Part shown: one piece after another, positions 12,079 through 24,240 of the stretch
How positions within the stretch are numbered: the first letter of the stretch is position 1
How the letters are laid out: every line of letters starts with the position of its first letter
From: Xanthostigma xanthostigma
Taxonomy: Eukaryota > Arthropoda > Insecta > Raphidioptera > Raphidiidae
NCBI GenBank assembly: GCA_963575645.1
Contig: OY754465.1
Location: 47,208,401-47,272,400, forward strand
Length of the DNA stretch: 64,000 nt
Direction: 5' to 3'
Notes under the pieces: generated by a model
Database searches by the model: none
The model's input: the letters and a program-made list of their open reading frames with translations, nothing else
Told to the model about the DNA's origin: nothing
Translations under genes and position numbers: made by a program

Positions 12079-12580
12079 CTTATTGTTTTGCAGAACCGTG
12101 TTTAATATTTTCCGAAATTTGATATAATCATTTTGAAAAAATACGTGCTATGTATTGCAATTTTTCAACTACCTCCAATGGCTCCAATAACATTCAAAAT
12201 TTTAATTTTGATAATATATTAATAATCAAATTCTTTACTTTTACCACAGTAAGTTTTTGTTACAAATTTATATTGTTGTCTAAACGTTACATTACATTTT
12301 TTTTTCTGTCGCAACAGCATGGCGACCCAATCCCACTTTCTTATAGTCACATAGTGAATTTATTTGTTTCCTATTCGTGCGCCTGCGTGTAAGAGTGAAG
12401 TCTCTATAGGAATACATATTTTCATTGGGAGAGCCGGACTAAGAGCCGAAAATAACCGAAGTAAATCTTTTCGGTATCTGGGCTATGGATACTCCTTGCC
12501 GCTAACAATATATGTATTGTTTACATATTTTTTTTCAACTGCGCGTAAAGGTTACAAGCACACTTTTTATATCCTTTTTT

Positions 12581-13120
12581 GTAGTGGTCGACCTAACTTC
12601 AGGTTTCGGTTTCGGTTGCTATCCGGTCGAAACTACGGCCGAAACAAAACCTACATTCGGGAGGTTTCGCGCTAAAATCAGACATATATTTGTTAGGTAT
12701 AGGTACTTATTAATTTTAATTTTATTGTAGTTCGTTAACAAGAGTACCATACAAAATGACCAAAGTTTGGAAGATATAATTTTGTTCTTAATTAACATAT
12801 TTGTTAGGTAAATACTTTTTTCTAAAAAGTAATATAGTTTTGTAGTTTCTATTTTATTTCATAATATTAACAAAAAGTATATGTAATTTTTCTTTTTTAA
12901 AATAAGGGGGTAATATGATATAAGTCAACGATTAGTTAAAATGTCAGAGGCTGAATGATTATGTAATTGATTTAAAAATTTGAAAAAATAAAAACTGATT
13001 ATAATGTTTACTTTATTTTTCCCACGAAAACATTTAGTTTCGGTTTCAGTTTCGGCCGAAATTGAGACTGAAGTCGAAATTCGGTTTTGGCCTTAAAAAC
13101 TAGTTTCGATCGGACACTAC
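12581..13120. mobile_element. Candidate non-autonomous DNA transposon with GGTTTCGGTTTCGG subterminal repeats
   Basis: The left end GTAGTGGTCGACC and the inverse of the right end GTAGTGTCCGATCG match imperfectly. Both sub-terminal zones carry runs of TTTCGG and CCGAAAC in inverted arrangement (about 12600-12650 and 13038-13090). This resembles hAT-type non-autonomous elements. I could not find a convincing 8-bp target duplication. Overlapping open frames at 12364-12730 are by-products of this repeat. Confidence 0.4.
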
Positions 13121-13648
13121 TTTTAGGTAATTTTTATACCATATAAAGATGGGCAGTAACTGCGGACTATGTAGTCCACTAGTCTAAATTTTAGTCGGAA
13201 TCAGTCTGTGTATGATATTTTGTGTTAGGTTGTGTTTGTTGTAGCATTAAAAATTAATGACGTTTTAAAGTTTTACAGGCATATTGCTTGTTTATTTTTA
13301 GAATGTCACGTGACCTGTTAATAATGTTTTTATAAATAATAATTCACCTGTCACTAATGCAAATATGGACGAATATCGATCTTTTAAATTTCCAATTAAC
13401 TTGACGTGTTTTTCTTTCTTTTTTGCTGTTTTCTCTGTGAAAATATTTTTGTTTAATAGAACAAACAGAAAATTTTCTACCTAAGCTTTATTCGATATTT
13501 CTGATTTCAATGATGGATTCATATTTATTTACATTCATCCTATCTTGAATGAAAAAAGGTGATTTTATTTATTACATACTTTTATGTTTTATGGTAAGAT
13601 ACACGTTTATTTTATGCTGATTGCTGAGCCATATTTAAATGCTGTGTT
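13121..13648. other. No recognisable feature
   Basis: AT-rich spacer. No open frame, repeat or RNA-like structure was noticed. Confidence 0.5.
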
Positions 13649-14953
13649 GTAAGACTAATAATAATCTAAATACATAAAATGAAACCGTGACTGACTGAGT
13701 GATCTATATCAACGCACAGCTCCAACCACTGGACGAATTGGGCTTAAATTTTGCACACAGATTGTTATTGTGACGTAGGCATCCGCTAAGAACAGATTTT
13801 TAAAAATTCAATCCCTAAAATGGTGTAACGGGGGTTCAAAATTTGTATGGAAAAATCATATAAGATAGATGTATCAATTCGAAAATGTACGGAAGCCGGG
13901 TTGGCTCATTGGTGACTAGTGGAGTAGTACGGAAGCCGGGTTGGCTCATTGGTGACTAGTGGAGTAGTGGCACCGCATACGGCCACTTCCAACATGTTAA
14001 CGCGTGCACGCGTTAACATGTGTCCGTGTGCGGGATAAATGCAGATTTCTACCTTATCCTGGAACGGTAATCGAGCTATCTCTGTCTTTTAACTGCCAAA
14101 TTCTGTGAGCAGCGTTACTTTTTGTATTGAGGTTAGGCGTAGCTGAAGTTTTGTTTATAGTGAAATAAAGTAATAAAGAATTTCAAAGTAAACATTAGAA
14201 ATGAGTTTATTGTTCATCACAGGTAATTTTACGGTAACATTTTCATTTTTAATTTTAACGAAACTCATTTCTAATGTTTACTTTGAAATTCTTTATTACT
14301 TTATTTCACTATAAACAAAACTTCAGCTACGCCTAACCTCAATGCAAAAAGTAACGCTGCTCACAGAATTTGGCAGTTAAAAGACAGAGATAGCTAGATT
14401 ACCGTTCCAGGATAAGGTAGAAATCTGCATTTATCCCGCACACGGACACATGTTAACGCGTGCACGCGTTAACATGTTGGAAGTGGCCGTATGCGGTGCC
14501 ACTACTCCACTAGTCACCAATGAGCCAACCCGGCTTCCGTAGAGTAGTGGCACCGCACACTGCCACTTCCAACATGTACACGCGTGCACGCGTTAACATG
14601 TGTCCGTGTGCGGGATAAATGCAGATTTCTGCCTTATCCGTGTGCGGGATAAATGCAGATTTCTACCTTATCCTGAAATGCGCAGGATTACTCCTGTCAA
14701 CATATAAACAAGTGTTTCGTGCTTTTTTAAAAACAACCCTTTCAGAGGGTGAAAAGAGGTGAATAGTCTAAAAATCAATCAACATGGGTGTCAATTTGAA
14801 GGTTTGTCAAGACGTTGAGCACGTTAATGTTAATGTCATCAATTTTGAAATTTATTAGGGAAGTCTACATCGAGAAAAGAGTATCTATGCCAAATAATTG
14901 GAATGCATCCGTGTTTCGTCTCAATCGCGAGCAAAGCCGCGGGTAACGGCTAG
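13649..14953 (+). mobile_element. Helitron-like element interrupted by a palindromic complex
   Basis: The left part includes CTGACTGAGTGATCTATATC, CAACGCACAGCTC and GACGTAGGCATCCGC. The right end reads AAAGCCGCGGGTAACGGCTAGT, in which AGCCG/CGGCT forms a small hairpin just before the terminal CTAG, as expected of a Helitron 3' end (hairpin then CTRR). The exact 5' start is uncertain. The body is split at about 13888-14680 by the foldback described separately. No Rep/helicase coding sequence, so it is non-autonomous. Confidence 0.5.
13888..14680. mobile_element. Large foldback complex with 280-bp arms and perfect palindromic cores
   Basis: The left arm 13928-14207 and right arm 14261-14541 are near-identical inverse copies separated by 53 bp. 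Each arm contains a perfect 30-bp palindrome (13992-14021 and 14448-14477, core ACGCGTGCACGCGT). The outer 40 bp of the left arm (starting TACGGAAGCCGGGTTGGC) are duplicated in tandem at 13888-13927. After the right arm, 14542-14680 holds a third partial copy of the arm with a small internal tandem duplication around ATCCGTGTGCGGGATAAATG. No coding capacity is visible. Confidence 0.8.
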
Positions 14954-15252
14954 TATTCTTATATAGAGGTTTTTTTTTTTAAATATGACCATTTCTTTTT
15001 AATCTTTGCATGCTGGGTTACATAAAGTGGTGCCAAAAAATCTGACTTGACAATGAACTTAGATTATGACCATAAATTATATTTATATAACAGTCTAATA
15101 AAAATTCTTTGTTATGTAGAACATTAGACTGTACTCATAGAAAAACAAATGACTGGTCTACATAGAGAAAGGCTGCTTTTCAAACTAAGTTTTGATTAAA
15201 ATGGGTAGAAATTATTATATTCAAGTGAAATTTGTACAAAAAAGAATATATA

Positions 15253-16472
15253 GGGTAGATGTACCGTTTGTGGCCACTTTAAGCAATTTCGTGTCTTTGA
15301 TGATGAATTAAATCAATTTAAATAAAATATTTAATAAGAAGGAGTCAATTAATCAAATCTTTGATGTATTAGTATTCGACTTATTATAAGCAAAAACCTT
15401 TTAAACTTCATTTATTATTAAAAAAAATAAAATTGTTTTATAATACCTGTTTCACCAGTTGTGGCCACAGTGCACTATTTTTGGCCATTGGTTGTACCAC
15501 TTTTGGTCATATTAAGTAACTGTTTTTTTCTGGAGGGAGTATTATAGATATTTACTTAATTAATAATTGATATATTCGTTTATTTTTAATACACTTGAAC
15601 AAAATATAATAACTATTTAAAATATATGTTATATTATATTAAACTTTTACTTTTTTAGTTGACGGAGCAAAATTTAGTTACAGGGCGAAATTTAGTTACT
15701 AGAATATTGCTAAAATGTATGTTTCACATTAATTGTCACGCGTTTCACGACGACTACTATTTTTTTTTTGTTTACTAATTGTGGAGTTTGTTGACTTAGG
15801 AATTTTTTCAATAGTCTTCTTTTTTACTCTCGATGACATTTTGACGTTAACCTATAAATAATAAAGTAATGAAAAAAATTAGTTTATATGTACTAACTAG
15901 TGTACTCCAATTAATTTTAAAATGCTTTCTTAATTACTTAAACATTAATAATAGAATAAACGCGTGAACAATGCAATATATTAAATAAATAAATATGATG
16001 ACCAAAACTGGATAACGTATGCACTACTTGTGGCCATGGTGTGGCCAAAAATAGTGCTTGTATATTTTTGATGTGCCAGTAGTAGCCATGGGCCAATTTA
16101 TACATATTTTAGGTGATTATTGGTAAATTAATTTTTTTTTATAAATTATTAAGTTGTCTAAATAGTATATATAAATTAAACATTTCAGAAATATTAAGAT
16201 TTCTAATAAATATCGATGATTACTTTCTTAAGATTCTTACTAAGAGTAATTAAAAATTGCTGAGATACACTGCGGGTCCAGATGTTTTTTCAATAATTAT
16301 TGAAACTATACATTTGACAAGTATAGGATAGTATTCACAGCGCTGCCAACATATCTAAAAACTCTAGAAACATACTATATAATGCTATAGTACGAATGAA
16401 ATGCTTAATATATCAATATAAATCTCAAAGTGGCCATAAATGGTACAGTGGCCACAAACGGTACATCTACCA
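15253..16472. mobile_element. TIR element of unknown superfamily rich in GTGGCCA motifs
   Basis: The ends are an inverted repeat of about 24 bp (GGTAGATGTACCGTTTGTGG and CCAC, then the inverse). Internally a 16-bp inverted pair (GCACTATTTTTGGCCA at 15472-15487, inverse at 16042-16057) and several further GTGGCCA/TGGCCAT motifs occur near both ends, as transposase-binding sub-terminal repeats often do. The interior of about 1.2 kb is AT-rich with no long frame. I cannot place it in a named superfamily. Confidence 0.6.
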
Positions 16473-18642
16473 TATGTTAAAAACATGTCAAATAACGTTT
16501 CAATCGATTAATTATTTTTATAGCAAGATCGATTTGTTATTCTACAATACTTTGGTTATGAAGACATTGTGCCCCAAATCAGATTTCTTGACAATGTTTT
16601 CTGCAAGCCAACATTGGTTTTAAAAAATTATTTTACTATGATCTTTATTCTTCTCCATAACAGAAATTAGTTTTAAACTAGATTGTGCAATTTTTTATAC
16701 ATAAGTATTTAAAAATGATGATATATGAATAGATACTCCTAAAACAGAAACGCTATCAATAATTTGTTTGGTTTGTTAGAAATAATTCGTGACTAAAAGA
16801 TTGAATGTCCTTGCATTCAGAAGTAGTGCCAGGTCATAGTGACCAAAAATTAATTAGTAATATTACGTTGTTCGATTATTTTTAATGTATTTGCCAGTTT
16901 AAGGGTGGTATTTAGAGGTTAAAAAAAAGTTTTTGGGCCCAATAATACCGAAAAAATTCTCAGAATCGTTTCAAATTTGAAATTTACTCATTTAATATAA
17001 TAATAATAACAATAATAATGTTATTCCTTTTTGACCTTTTACAGGTATAAAGTCGTCAATTTTATATATAAAGTGGTTACACAATTGAAATTGTCATAAA
17101 ATTGGTGTTATAAATTAATTATATATTACACATTAATTAAATTTTAAAATGTTAATGTTAGATTTTATTTATAGTGAGCAAATTGATTAAAGCCATATGA
17201 GAATTTATATAAGTACATGCATTGTTCAATTAAGTACCTAGTTTTTTTTTTTATTTATGGAAAAATAAGTGTGCTTCGACTACCAGAGTCATTAGGACTA
17301 CTGCCATAAGGCATATTGTCAATTCTTTTTAAATAATCTGGCAAATTATTGAAATATAAACTACCTTTACATAGAATATTTGGTTGTGCGATAATTATCT
17401 ATAATAGATTCAATTCTGCCGCGACAATTTAAATAAAATCGGCCCGATAGGACTGTATTTACAAATTTTAATGAAAACACTAGTTTGCTCTATGACATAA
17501 TGAATTTTTTTTACTGAAGGGTGTATTTAATTTCTTGCAGCAATATTGCAATTATCAAAAAAACATATTATATAAATGGATGTATAAAGAGATTATTTTT
17601 TTTTTTATTTTGGCCTAATAATTATGGTCTAGTTCACATAATAAAGCCACACTGTCTGTAATAGCAAATACACTATATTATCGGCAGGGTTTCGCACTGC
17701 GACCCTAGTTTTTTTTTTTTTAATCAATAACGGCATTTTATGATATAAAATATTGATGTCAGGCAAATCGGGTACTCAAAAATTTTGCTTTATCTAGTTG
17801 ATTACTATACTGTATTTAACATCGAATATTATCAAATAAAATTTGTGTGCCAAGTTTAATGAAAACCTTCTCAACGAATTTAGAATTATTATATTGTGTA
17901 AACATTGCTGTGTTGTCACAGTCTAAGGGCATTGTCGATATCTGACACAGCTTTGTAACACCCATGCTCTATAAAACCAGTATAGTCTCTCATTTCTAAA
18001 ACCGGGTATCATTCGCTCCTTGCGTATTCTACGGGTGATGTGTTTTTTCCAACTGTAAATATTTTGTAACAACGAACTGTTTTTATTATAATTAGCACAT
18101 TTTCCAAGGGTAAATATTATTATTAAAATATCAAATCTCGCATCATCTAGAAATAATATACATTTTGATTATTTTTCGCTTGATTAAAAATTAATTAACG
18201 TTTTATTTTAAAATTTTATAAACATATTAAAGAAAAACACTGACCCATTGTTATCAAAATAATAACACTTGTTATGTTGTTTCCAATTTGAAATACATTG
18301 TTATTTGCAATTAATTTAACCTGTGTTTTTATTCAAAGTTGCCTAAGGCAATCGTTTCATATACACAAACAAAATATTGTACGCCTATTGTTCAGAGCTC
18401 ACCGCCATATTGTGCGAGTTTCAAAAGGTATTTCAATTTACTTTTTTGTTTAAAAATTACACACATGAATGTACAGCTTTATTTTCTTTCCAATATTGGA
18501 CTTTGTTTTGTGAAGATATAATATAAAACACGTATTCATATACCTAGACCTACCTACATATTGCGTTAACGTAAATTAAATTTTATCAGTCATTGTATTT
18601 CCGGAAATACCTAATATTGATTTTGAGTGAAATTGTAAATTA
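16473..18642. other. Non-coding spacer with dispersed repeat R3 copy 1
   Basis: At about 16901-16990 a segment (GGGTGGTATTTAGAGG, then TTTTGGGCCCAATAATACCG) is related to 25991-26080. A short AAT-rich run lies at 16990-17020. Elsewhere I see nothing. Confidence 0.4.
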
Positions 18643-19280
18643 TAGACGCTCAACAAATAAGGTCATCAGGGTCTAGAACAGAATCTCCTGAAATCAAAAT
18701 CTCCTGACAAGAAACAATCTTTAGTTTGTGCTTCCAATAATAAGGTATACAATCCAGAGATAAATGATAACAGTGTAGAAAGTATTGACAATGCGCTTAA
18801 TCTAAGCACCAGCAAGGATGAAATTAACGATGCAGCTGAAGATATAGTTAGGAATGGACATAATTTGACAGAATCGAAAGATCCTACAGACACTTCCTCT
18901 GAGCAAGAGGATGATGATAACGACGGCTTTCAAGTAGTAAGCCAAAGAAGAAAGAAAAAACGTAACCACGTGATAGTTGGTGAAGCATCTCAGAATGACT
19001 TAATAAAAACGGCAAATAAGAAAATTTGGCTCTATCTTGGAAAGATAGACCACTGTGTAAAAAGCGAAGATATTTTAAGTTACTTAAGCATCAAATTTCC
19101 TAGTTTTAAATTTGAATGTGAGAAATTACAATCTAAAGGTCATGCAAGTTTTAAAATAGGAGCTGATGCTTCACTAATGGAACAACTATAAATGATCCTG
19201 GTTCATGGCCTTCTGGACTAGTTATAAAAAGGTTTTTGTTTTTTCGTCAAAAACCAGTCAGATTTGATAAATCTGGCTAA
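18643..19280 (+). pseudogene. LINE-A ORF1 remnant (C-terminal half)
   Basis: The frame is open from 18643 but has no ATG, consistent with 5' truncation. It is Ser/Asp-rich, then carries DGFQVVSQRRKKKRNHVIVG followed by EASQNDLIKTANKKIWLYLG. That aligns with LINE-B ORF1 (DDWQTVKSKRKPRKVVVGEA, then KIWIFVGRV). A stop at 19189-19191 interrupts it, and the next frame continues the same protein (GSWPSGLVIKRFLFFRQKP) to a stop at 19278-19280, which shows a one-base shift near 19190. ORF1 proteins of this group bind nucleic acid as part of the retrotransposition particle. The PHD finger and coiled coil present in LINE-B are absent here. Confidence 0.75.
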
Positions 19281-22202
19281 AAATGTGAATGAATCCAATT
19301 TAAAGCAAAAGAATAACCACTTTACTCCCGATATTAAAATTCTAATTCAAAATATTCAGTGCCTTAGAAACAAAGTTGGTGAATTGGAAGTTTTTATAAA
19401 TAAAAGTTGCCCGGACATTTTATGCATTTCAGAACACTGGCTTACAGAAACTGAAATCAAAGTGACTAAAATAAATGAATTTACATTATTATCCTCATGC
19501 TGCAGAAAAAACCACATCCATGGTGGAGTTGCCATTTATTGCAAAAAACCCTCAGACTATATAAATCTACATGAAATTGAGGAACTTTCAGTGGAGATGG
19601 AAATTGAATGTTGCGCTGTGAAAAGCACTCAACACAAATTTATAGTGGTGTGTATTTATAGACCTCCAAATAGTGACTTCAGACTGTTTTTAGAAAAAGT
19701 CGAAACTATCCTTTTTCAGCTCAGGAAATCTAAGTACAATATTTTTATTTGTGGGGACTTTAATATTAATTGGTTAAATGCCACTGACATAAAAGTAATA
19801 AAATTGAATAATCTGTCAGCATCATATAATATAACTTGTCGGGTCAATGACGCTACAAGGGTAACTAAAAATTCTATATCATTAATCGACAATGTACTGT
19901 CTAATATTAAACCTGATTTGTGTCAAACCAAAGTTGTAGCGAACGCGCTTTCGGATCATCATGCTATCATGTGTTCTTTCCAATGCAACTCTACCAGTGA
20001 AGTAAATGAAAACTTATATAAAACAATAACTGTCTTATCTGATGAAAATTATTTTAATTTTCATTGTTCATTGAATAATGAAACTTGGGAGTCTGTATTT
20101 GAACAAAAATATGTTGATAAAAGTTATCAAAAGTTTCATGACACTTTCATGTACCATTATAACGTTTCATTTACCAAAAGAAAAGTCAACTTGGCAAAAA
20201 ACAGGTTTAATACTAACAGAGGATGGATAACACCGGAAATTAAACACCTTTCAGATCGTAAACGTATCCTGTATTTAATGATTAAAAATCAAGCCGATTT
20301 GGGTCAACATACTGCCTTAATTAAAGCAAATTATAAACATTTATGTAAAGAAATTACACGATCCGTGAATGATGCAAAAAAATCTTATTACAGTAGACGA
20401 ATAGAAAATGCTAGCAATAAGTCTAAGGCGACTTGGCAACTTATTAATAACCTAAATGGAAAAGAACGCAACACTAATCAGGATACGGTACCTATTATCA
20501 AAAATAACGGAGTTTGTGTATCTGATCCACAAGAAGTAGCAGATTGTTTTAATGAGTACTTTGTTAATGTTACTAAGAATCTAAACCTAAATGATCCGTC
20601 GATGAACATAAATTTTACGCCATCAAGTAATGGCAACAGCATCTTCTTCTACCCATGCGATGAGAATGAAATATATAATGTCTGCTTATCATTGAATAAC
20701 AAAAAGTCAGTAGGTTGGGATAATTTTTCCAATAATGTTTTGAAATCATGTGCTCATGTAATTGCAAAGCCATTATGTTATATAATCAATCAATGTTTTA
20801 TACTAGGAAAATTCCCATCTCTTCTTAAACAGGCGATTGTTAAGCCACTACATAAAAAAGGGGACACCAGTTGTTGTGATAATTATCGGCCTATTTCATT
20901 ATTAAGTAATGTTTCAAAAATTATTGAAAAAATTATCCTAAGCAGATTCCAAACTTTCCTGCAAAAATATAATATTATATCTAGTGACCAATTTGGTTTT
21001 CGTAGGGGTAGTTCAGTCGAATTGGCAATCTTCGAAACGATAAATCTAATTACTAAAGCGTGGAATAACGGAAATTTATCTGTCACAGCATTGCTTGACC
21101 TCTCAAAGGCCTTTGACAGTGTCCATCATGAACTACTCTGTGCTAAATTATACAATTATGGAATCAGAGGTGCTGCCCTAGATTTAATATCATCTTATTT
21201 GTCCGATCGCACACAAACAGTTCAACTGAACAATATAAAGAATTGCCAGGTCCATACTATTAGATCTATATTAATCAGCCAGTGGTAAGAGGAGTACCCC
21301 AAGGATCGATACTCGGCCCGCTTCTATTTATATTATATACAAATGACTTTTCTAGAAATTTTGACGACAACATTATACTGTTTGCGGACGATACAGCCGT
21401 AGTTTTTGAAAATAATAATTTAGCTCCTTTGCTTAAACATATTGATAGCTCTATGGTTTCTATTAAAGACTGGTTTTATCAAAACAGTCTAGCTTTGAAT
21501 CTAAACAAGACTAAATTCATTAAATTTGGCAACTATGGAGACTTTCCCTCCAGTTTGAGCTTAGCAAATGCTACATTTATTCCCGTAGAAAATTATGTTA
21601 AATTTCTAGGGGTATATATTGACAAAAATTTAAAGTGGAACACGCATGTAGAACATGTAATATCCAAAATAATTAAATATATTTACTTATTAAGGTCAAT
21701 TAGCAAGTATGTTCCGATTAGGATCTCTTTAAATATTTATCATGCTTTTGTTGAGTCAAACTTACGTTTTGGCATAATTTTTTGGGGTTCCTCTTCTAAT
21801 ATAGAGGACTTGTTTAAAATTCAAAAAAGAAGCCTTCGAACTATTGAAAATGTTAGTCCAAGAGAGTCCTGTAAACCATTGTTTAAGAAGCATAGCCTAC
21901 TGACACTATTTGACATATATATACTGGAAAGTGCTTCATTCGTTAAAAAAAATCCGCAGCTATTTACGGAAAACATTCGTAACCATGTGTACGAAACACG
22001 GACAAAAAATGATTATACCACATCTCGTGTTAAAGTAAACAAAGGGCCCTTAAACACAATATTGAAAATATACAACAAGTTGCCACTGCATATTAAGAAT
22101 CTACCAATTCCTAAATTTAAAAAACGTTTAAAACTTTTCCTTTTAAAGAACAATTTTTACTGCCTCGAAGAATTTTTAAATACACCAAATTGTTTGTTTT
22201 AA
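19264..22202 (+). pseudogene. LINE-A ORF2: APE endonuclease and reverse transcriptase, one frame break
   Basis: The first part (19264-21288) holds the endonuclease: ILIQNIQCLRNKV, ISEHWL, YRPPNSDF, GDFNINW near residue 164 and SDHHAIM near residue 230. The reverse transcriptase starts with FPSLLKQAIVKPLHKKGD near residue 517, then NYRPISLLSN, QFGFRRG and DLSKAFDSVHH. The second part (21282-22202) continues in another frame with VVRGVPQGSILGPLLFILYT, the catalytic FADD at 21381-21392 and a normal C-terminus ending near YCLEEFL. The break lies between 21261 and 21282. No in-frame ATG is seen near the start. The frame overlaps the end of ORF1. Residues on both sides look well conserved, so inactivation is fairly recent. 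Confidence 0.85.
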
Positions 22203-22406
22203 CTAACTTTTTTATCTTTTTTTAACATGTGTATGCATTTTGCATATTATAATGTATATATATAATTTTAACAATGTTTTTAGTAAATTTTATGTTAAAA
22301 ATTTTAAATTTTAATGCTAAAATTTTAATGTAAATACCCTGGACTCATTCTACACTGTAACCAGTATTTAAAGAATAAAGTATGCTTATTATTATTATTA
22401 TTATTA
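22203..22406 (+). other. LINE-A 3' UTR and TTA-repeat tail
   Basis: About 180 bp of AT-rich 3' UTR, an AATAAA at 22374-22379 and the sequence GTATGC before (TTA)n. The older LINE fragment next door has AATAAAGTTGC before its own TTA repeats, so the two share a 3' terminal motif that their reverse transcriptases may recognise. Confidence 0.7.
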
Positions 22407-22843
22407 ATGTATCTGTATCATAACCCCGCACTAACTGTCGCAATCTATTCGCAAAAATTTCAATACCTGCAGTTGTCGGTCCATATATTTTAGAATCTGC
22501 CATATTTGTTAGAAAATTTCCATATTTATTTTTATCTAATCAAATAGAACACAACATAATATTACTCGTAACAAATCAAAATTAAAAACCAATTTTTGCC
22601 ACCTTTCTGTTACATACAAAAGTGCCCGTATAATACGGATACATAATAAAATTCTAGTTTTATTAAAAGCTGAACAGAACAATATAAATTTAAGGAAATT
22701 AAAAAAAAATGCTTTTCTAAGAAACCCCACTATTCATTAAAAGAATTCTTGGTTACATAATGCAGACTGTAAATTGACGCTATATTTATACCTACATGTA
22801 ATATGTCTTTGTAAATAAAGTTGCTTATTATTATTATTAATAA
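22407..22843 (+). mobile_element. Older CR1/L2-type LINE 3' fragment
   Basis: The plus strand encodes a decayed ORF2 C-terminus: PRTNCRNLFAKISIPAVVG, then PYILESAIFVRKFPYLF, a frame change, then TRNKSKLKTNFCHLSV and NLRKLKKNAFLRNPTIH with a stop. It lines up with LINE-A residues SPRESCKPLFKKHSLLTLFD and YILESASFVKKNPQLF. The 3' UTR ends AATAAAGTTGC and a TTATTA run near 22824-22840. Because it starts immediately after the LINE-A tail, LINE-A probably inserted into or next to this older relative. Confidence 0.7.
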
Positions 22844-23940
22844 AAATAAGTATCGAGACAGTGTTGGCTTCTCTATGAACGCTGCAGAGCAATCAAACCC
22901 CTAGATACTTCTTAATTCTAGAATACATTATTTTCTCCATATTTAACCAATATGTAATAGTTACACAATCAATGCTAAGTTTAACAGCCACTAGCAGACC
23001 ACATAACTCGTGCGTGTCTTGTGTGGCAGACTTTTATGAGTTCAGGCGCTGTTCTACGCTCTGCAGCAGCACAGTAAACGTCGACGTCAGACACCCCTGG
23101 TACAAACAGTACAACAGAAGCTACAACGTGTTATTTAGAACAACTTTGAGCTGCGTTCATCGTCAGCACATTAGTACAAATAAGCATTACTGTCATATGA
23201 TAAAAGTGTTCACTGAATCCATCTCATTTGACTACATGCATGATACACGGCTTATGATAGGAGTGACAAGTGTTACAGTGTATGTTGTAGTTTGTTGTCA
23301 ATAGTGTTCGCAAAAAGTTTTGATGAAATCATCATAAAGATGTATGTTAATCATAGCTTAATTACCCTCTGCTCGTACTAGAAGATACCTTCGGTTAACC
23401 CTGTAGAACATCCATTAAAAATGTTTACGCGCCGCCACTGTATCTAGCTACTATTTACGTTTTTTTGCCAAATGGCAGAGATATCTGGTTTTAGTGTCAT
23501 TACATTTATTATTATTTTTAGTAATTCGTTAAAAACAGCTTTTCTATTTTTTATAAAATAACGCCAAGTTTTAGATCAGCTGTATCTTATGTGTGATGCG
23601 TGTAGTAACGTAGTGCCTATATATCTAGGTATGGTACGTTATGCCGTTTTGAATTACTAAAAGGGAAATATGAAAGTCTTAAGCTACTTAGGCAACAGTT
23701 CGTATAACTGTATGAAATATTCCCATAAATATTCATAAGACCCCGTGTCCTTAATTATATATATACCTATATAACTCTATCTCTGTCGAACACACACGTA
23801 TATGTAGGCGAATCAATTAAAATTAATATTAGCTCTGTTATATTTTATCAAATTTTTGCATACCATTCAATCTATTTTATTTTTATGCCACAATGAAAGA
23901 CAACATGATAATTTCACTTTTCAAACGTATTTTTGGATTT
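22844..23940. other. No recognisable feature
   Basis: A 110-codon frame at 22972-23304 has a Cys/Ser/Val-rich translation without motif and is not called. Otherwise AT-rich DNA. Confidence 0.45.
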
Positions 23941-24240
23941 TCAAAGTAAAATTTCTTTAGGCGTGACTTGACGGAAGTAACGTGTTTACGCATTTTCCGT
24001 TATTTAATTCCACCAACTGACAGATGGCGGCACCAAAGCGCATCTACGGGAACCACCTTGAACGAAAGGGTGAACACACAGCTACGAACGCAACTCAGTT
24101 TTGTGATCGGTCGAAGCGCTAGCGAAGGTCAACGAAACACATTTTAAACGTAGCCCACGTTTTATATAGTGTTATTTTTTAAATAATATCGACCACAACC
24201 GTCAAAGAAGTTTTACTTCAACCGCGCGTAAAGACTACAC
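23941..24240 (+). mobile_element. Dispersed repeat R1, copy 2 (MITE-like)
   Basis: It starts TCAAAGTAAAATTTCTTTAG and ends near AAGAAGTTTTACTTCAACCG, which is an imperfect inverse of the start. It shares CAGATGGCGGCACCAAAGCG and TTTTGTGATCGGTCGAAGCG with copy 1 at 8237-8470. The inverted ends support a non-autonomous DNA transposon. No coding capacity. Confidence 0.6.

Larger units (their letters stand above)
18643..22406 (+). mobile_element. LINE-A: 5'-truncated CR1/L2-type LINE
   Basis: A non-LTR retrotransposon with the end of ORF1, ORF2 (endonuclease and reverse transcriptase) and a short 3' UTR. The 3' end has AATAAA at 22374-22379 followed by about seven TTA repeats (22386-22406), a microsatellite tail typical of the CR1/L2 side of the Jockey superfamily. 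The 5' end lacks the PHD-finger part of ORF1 that LINE-B keeps, so the copy is 5'-truncated near 18640. It has one frame break in ORF1 and one in ORF2 and cannot be autonomous. It lies directly against an older LINE fragment (22407-22843) that continues on the other side of its tail. Confidence 0.85.

Noticed and set aside
12364-12730. Overlapping open frames of 103 and 72 codons
   Set aside because: They run over the TTTCGG-rich terminal repeats of a transposon and are open because of those repeats.
22972-23304. 110-codon open frame
   Set aside because: The translation has no motif and odd Cys/Ser/Val composition; nothing supports a gene.
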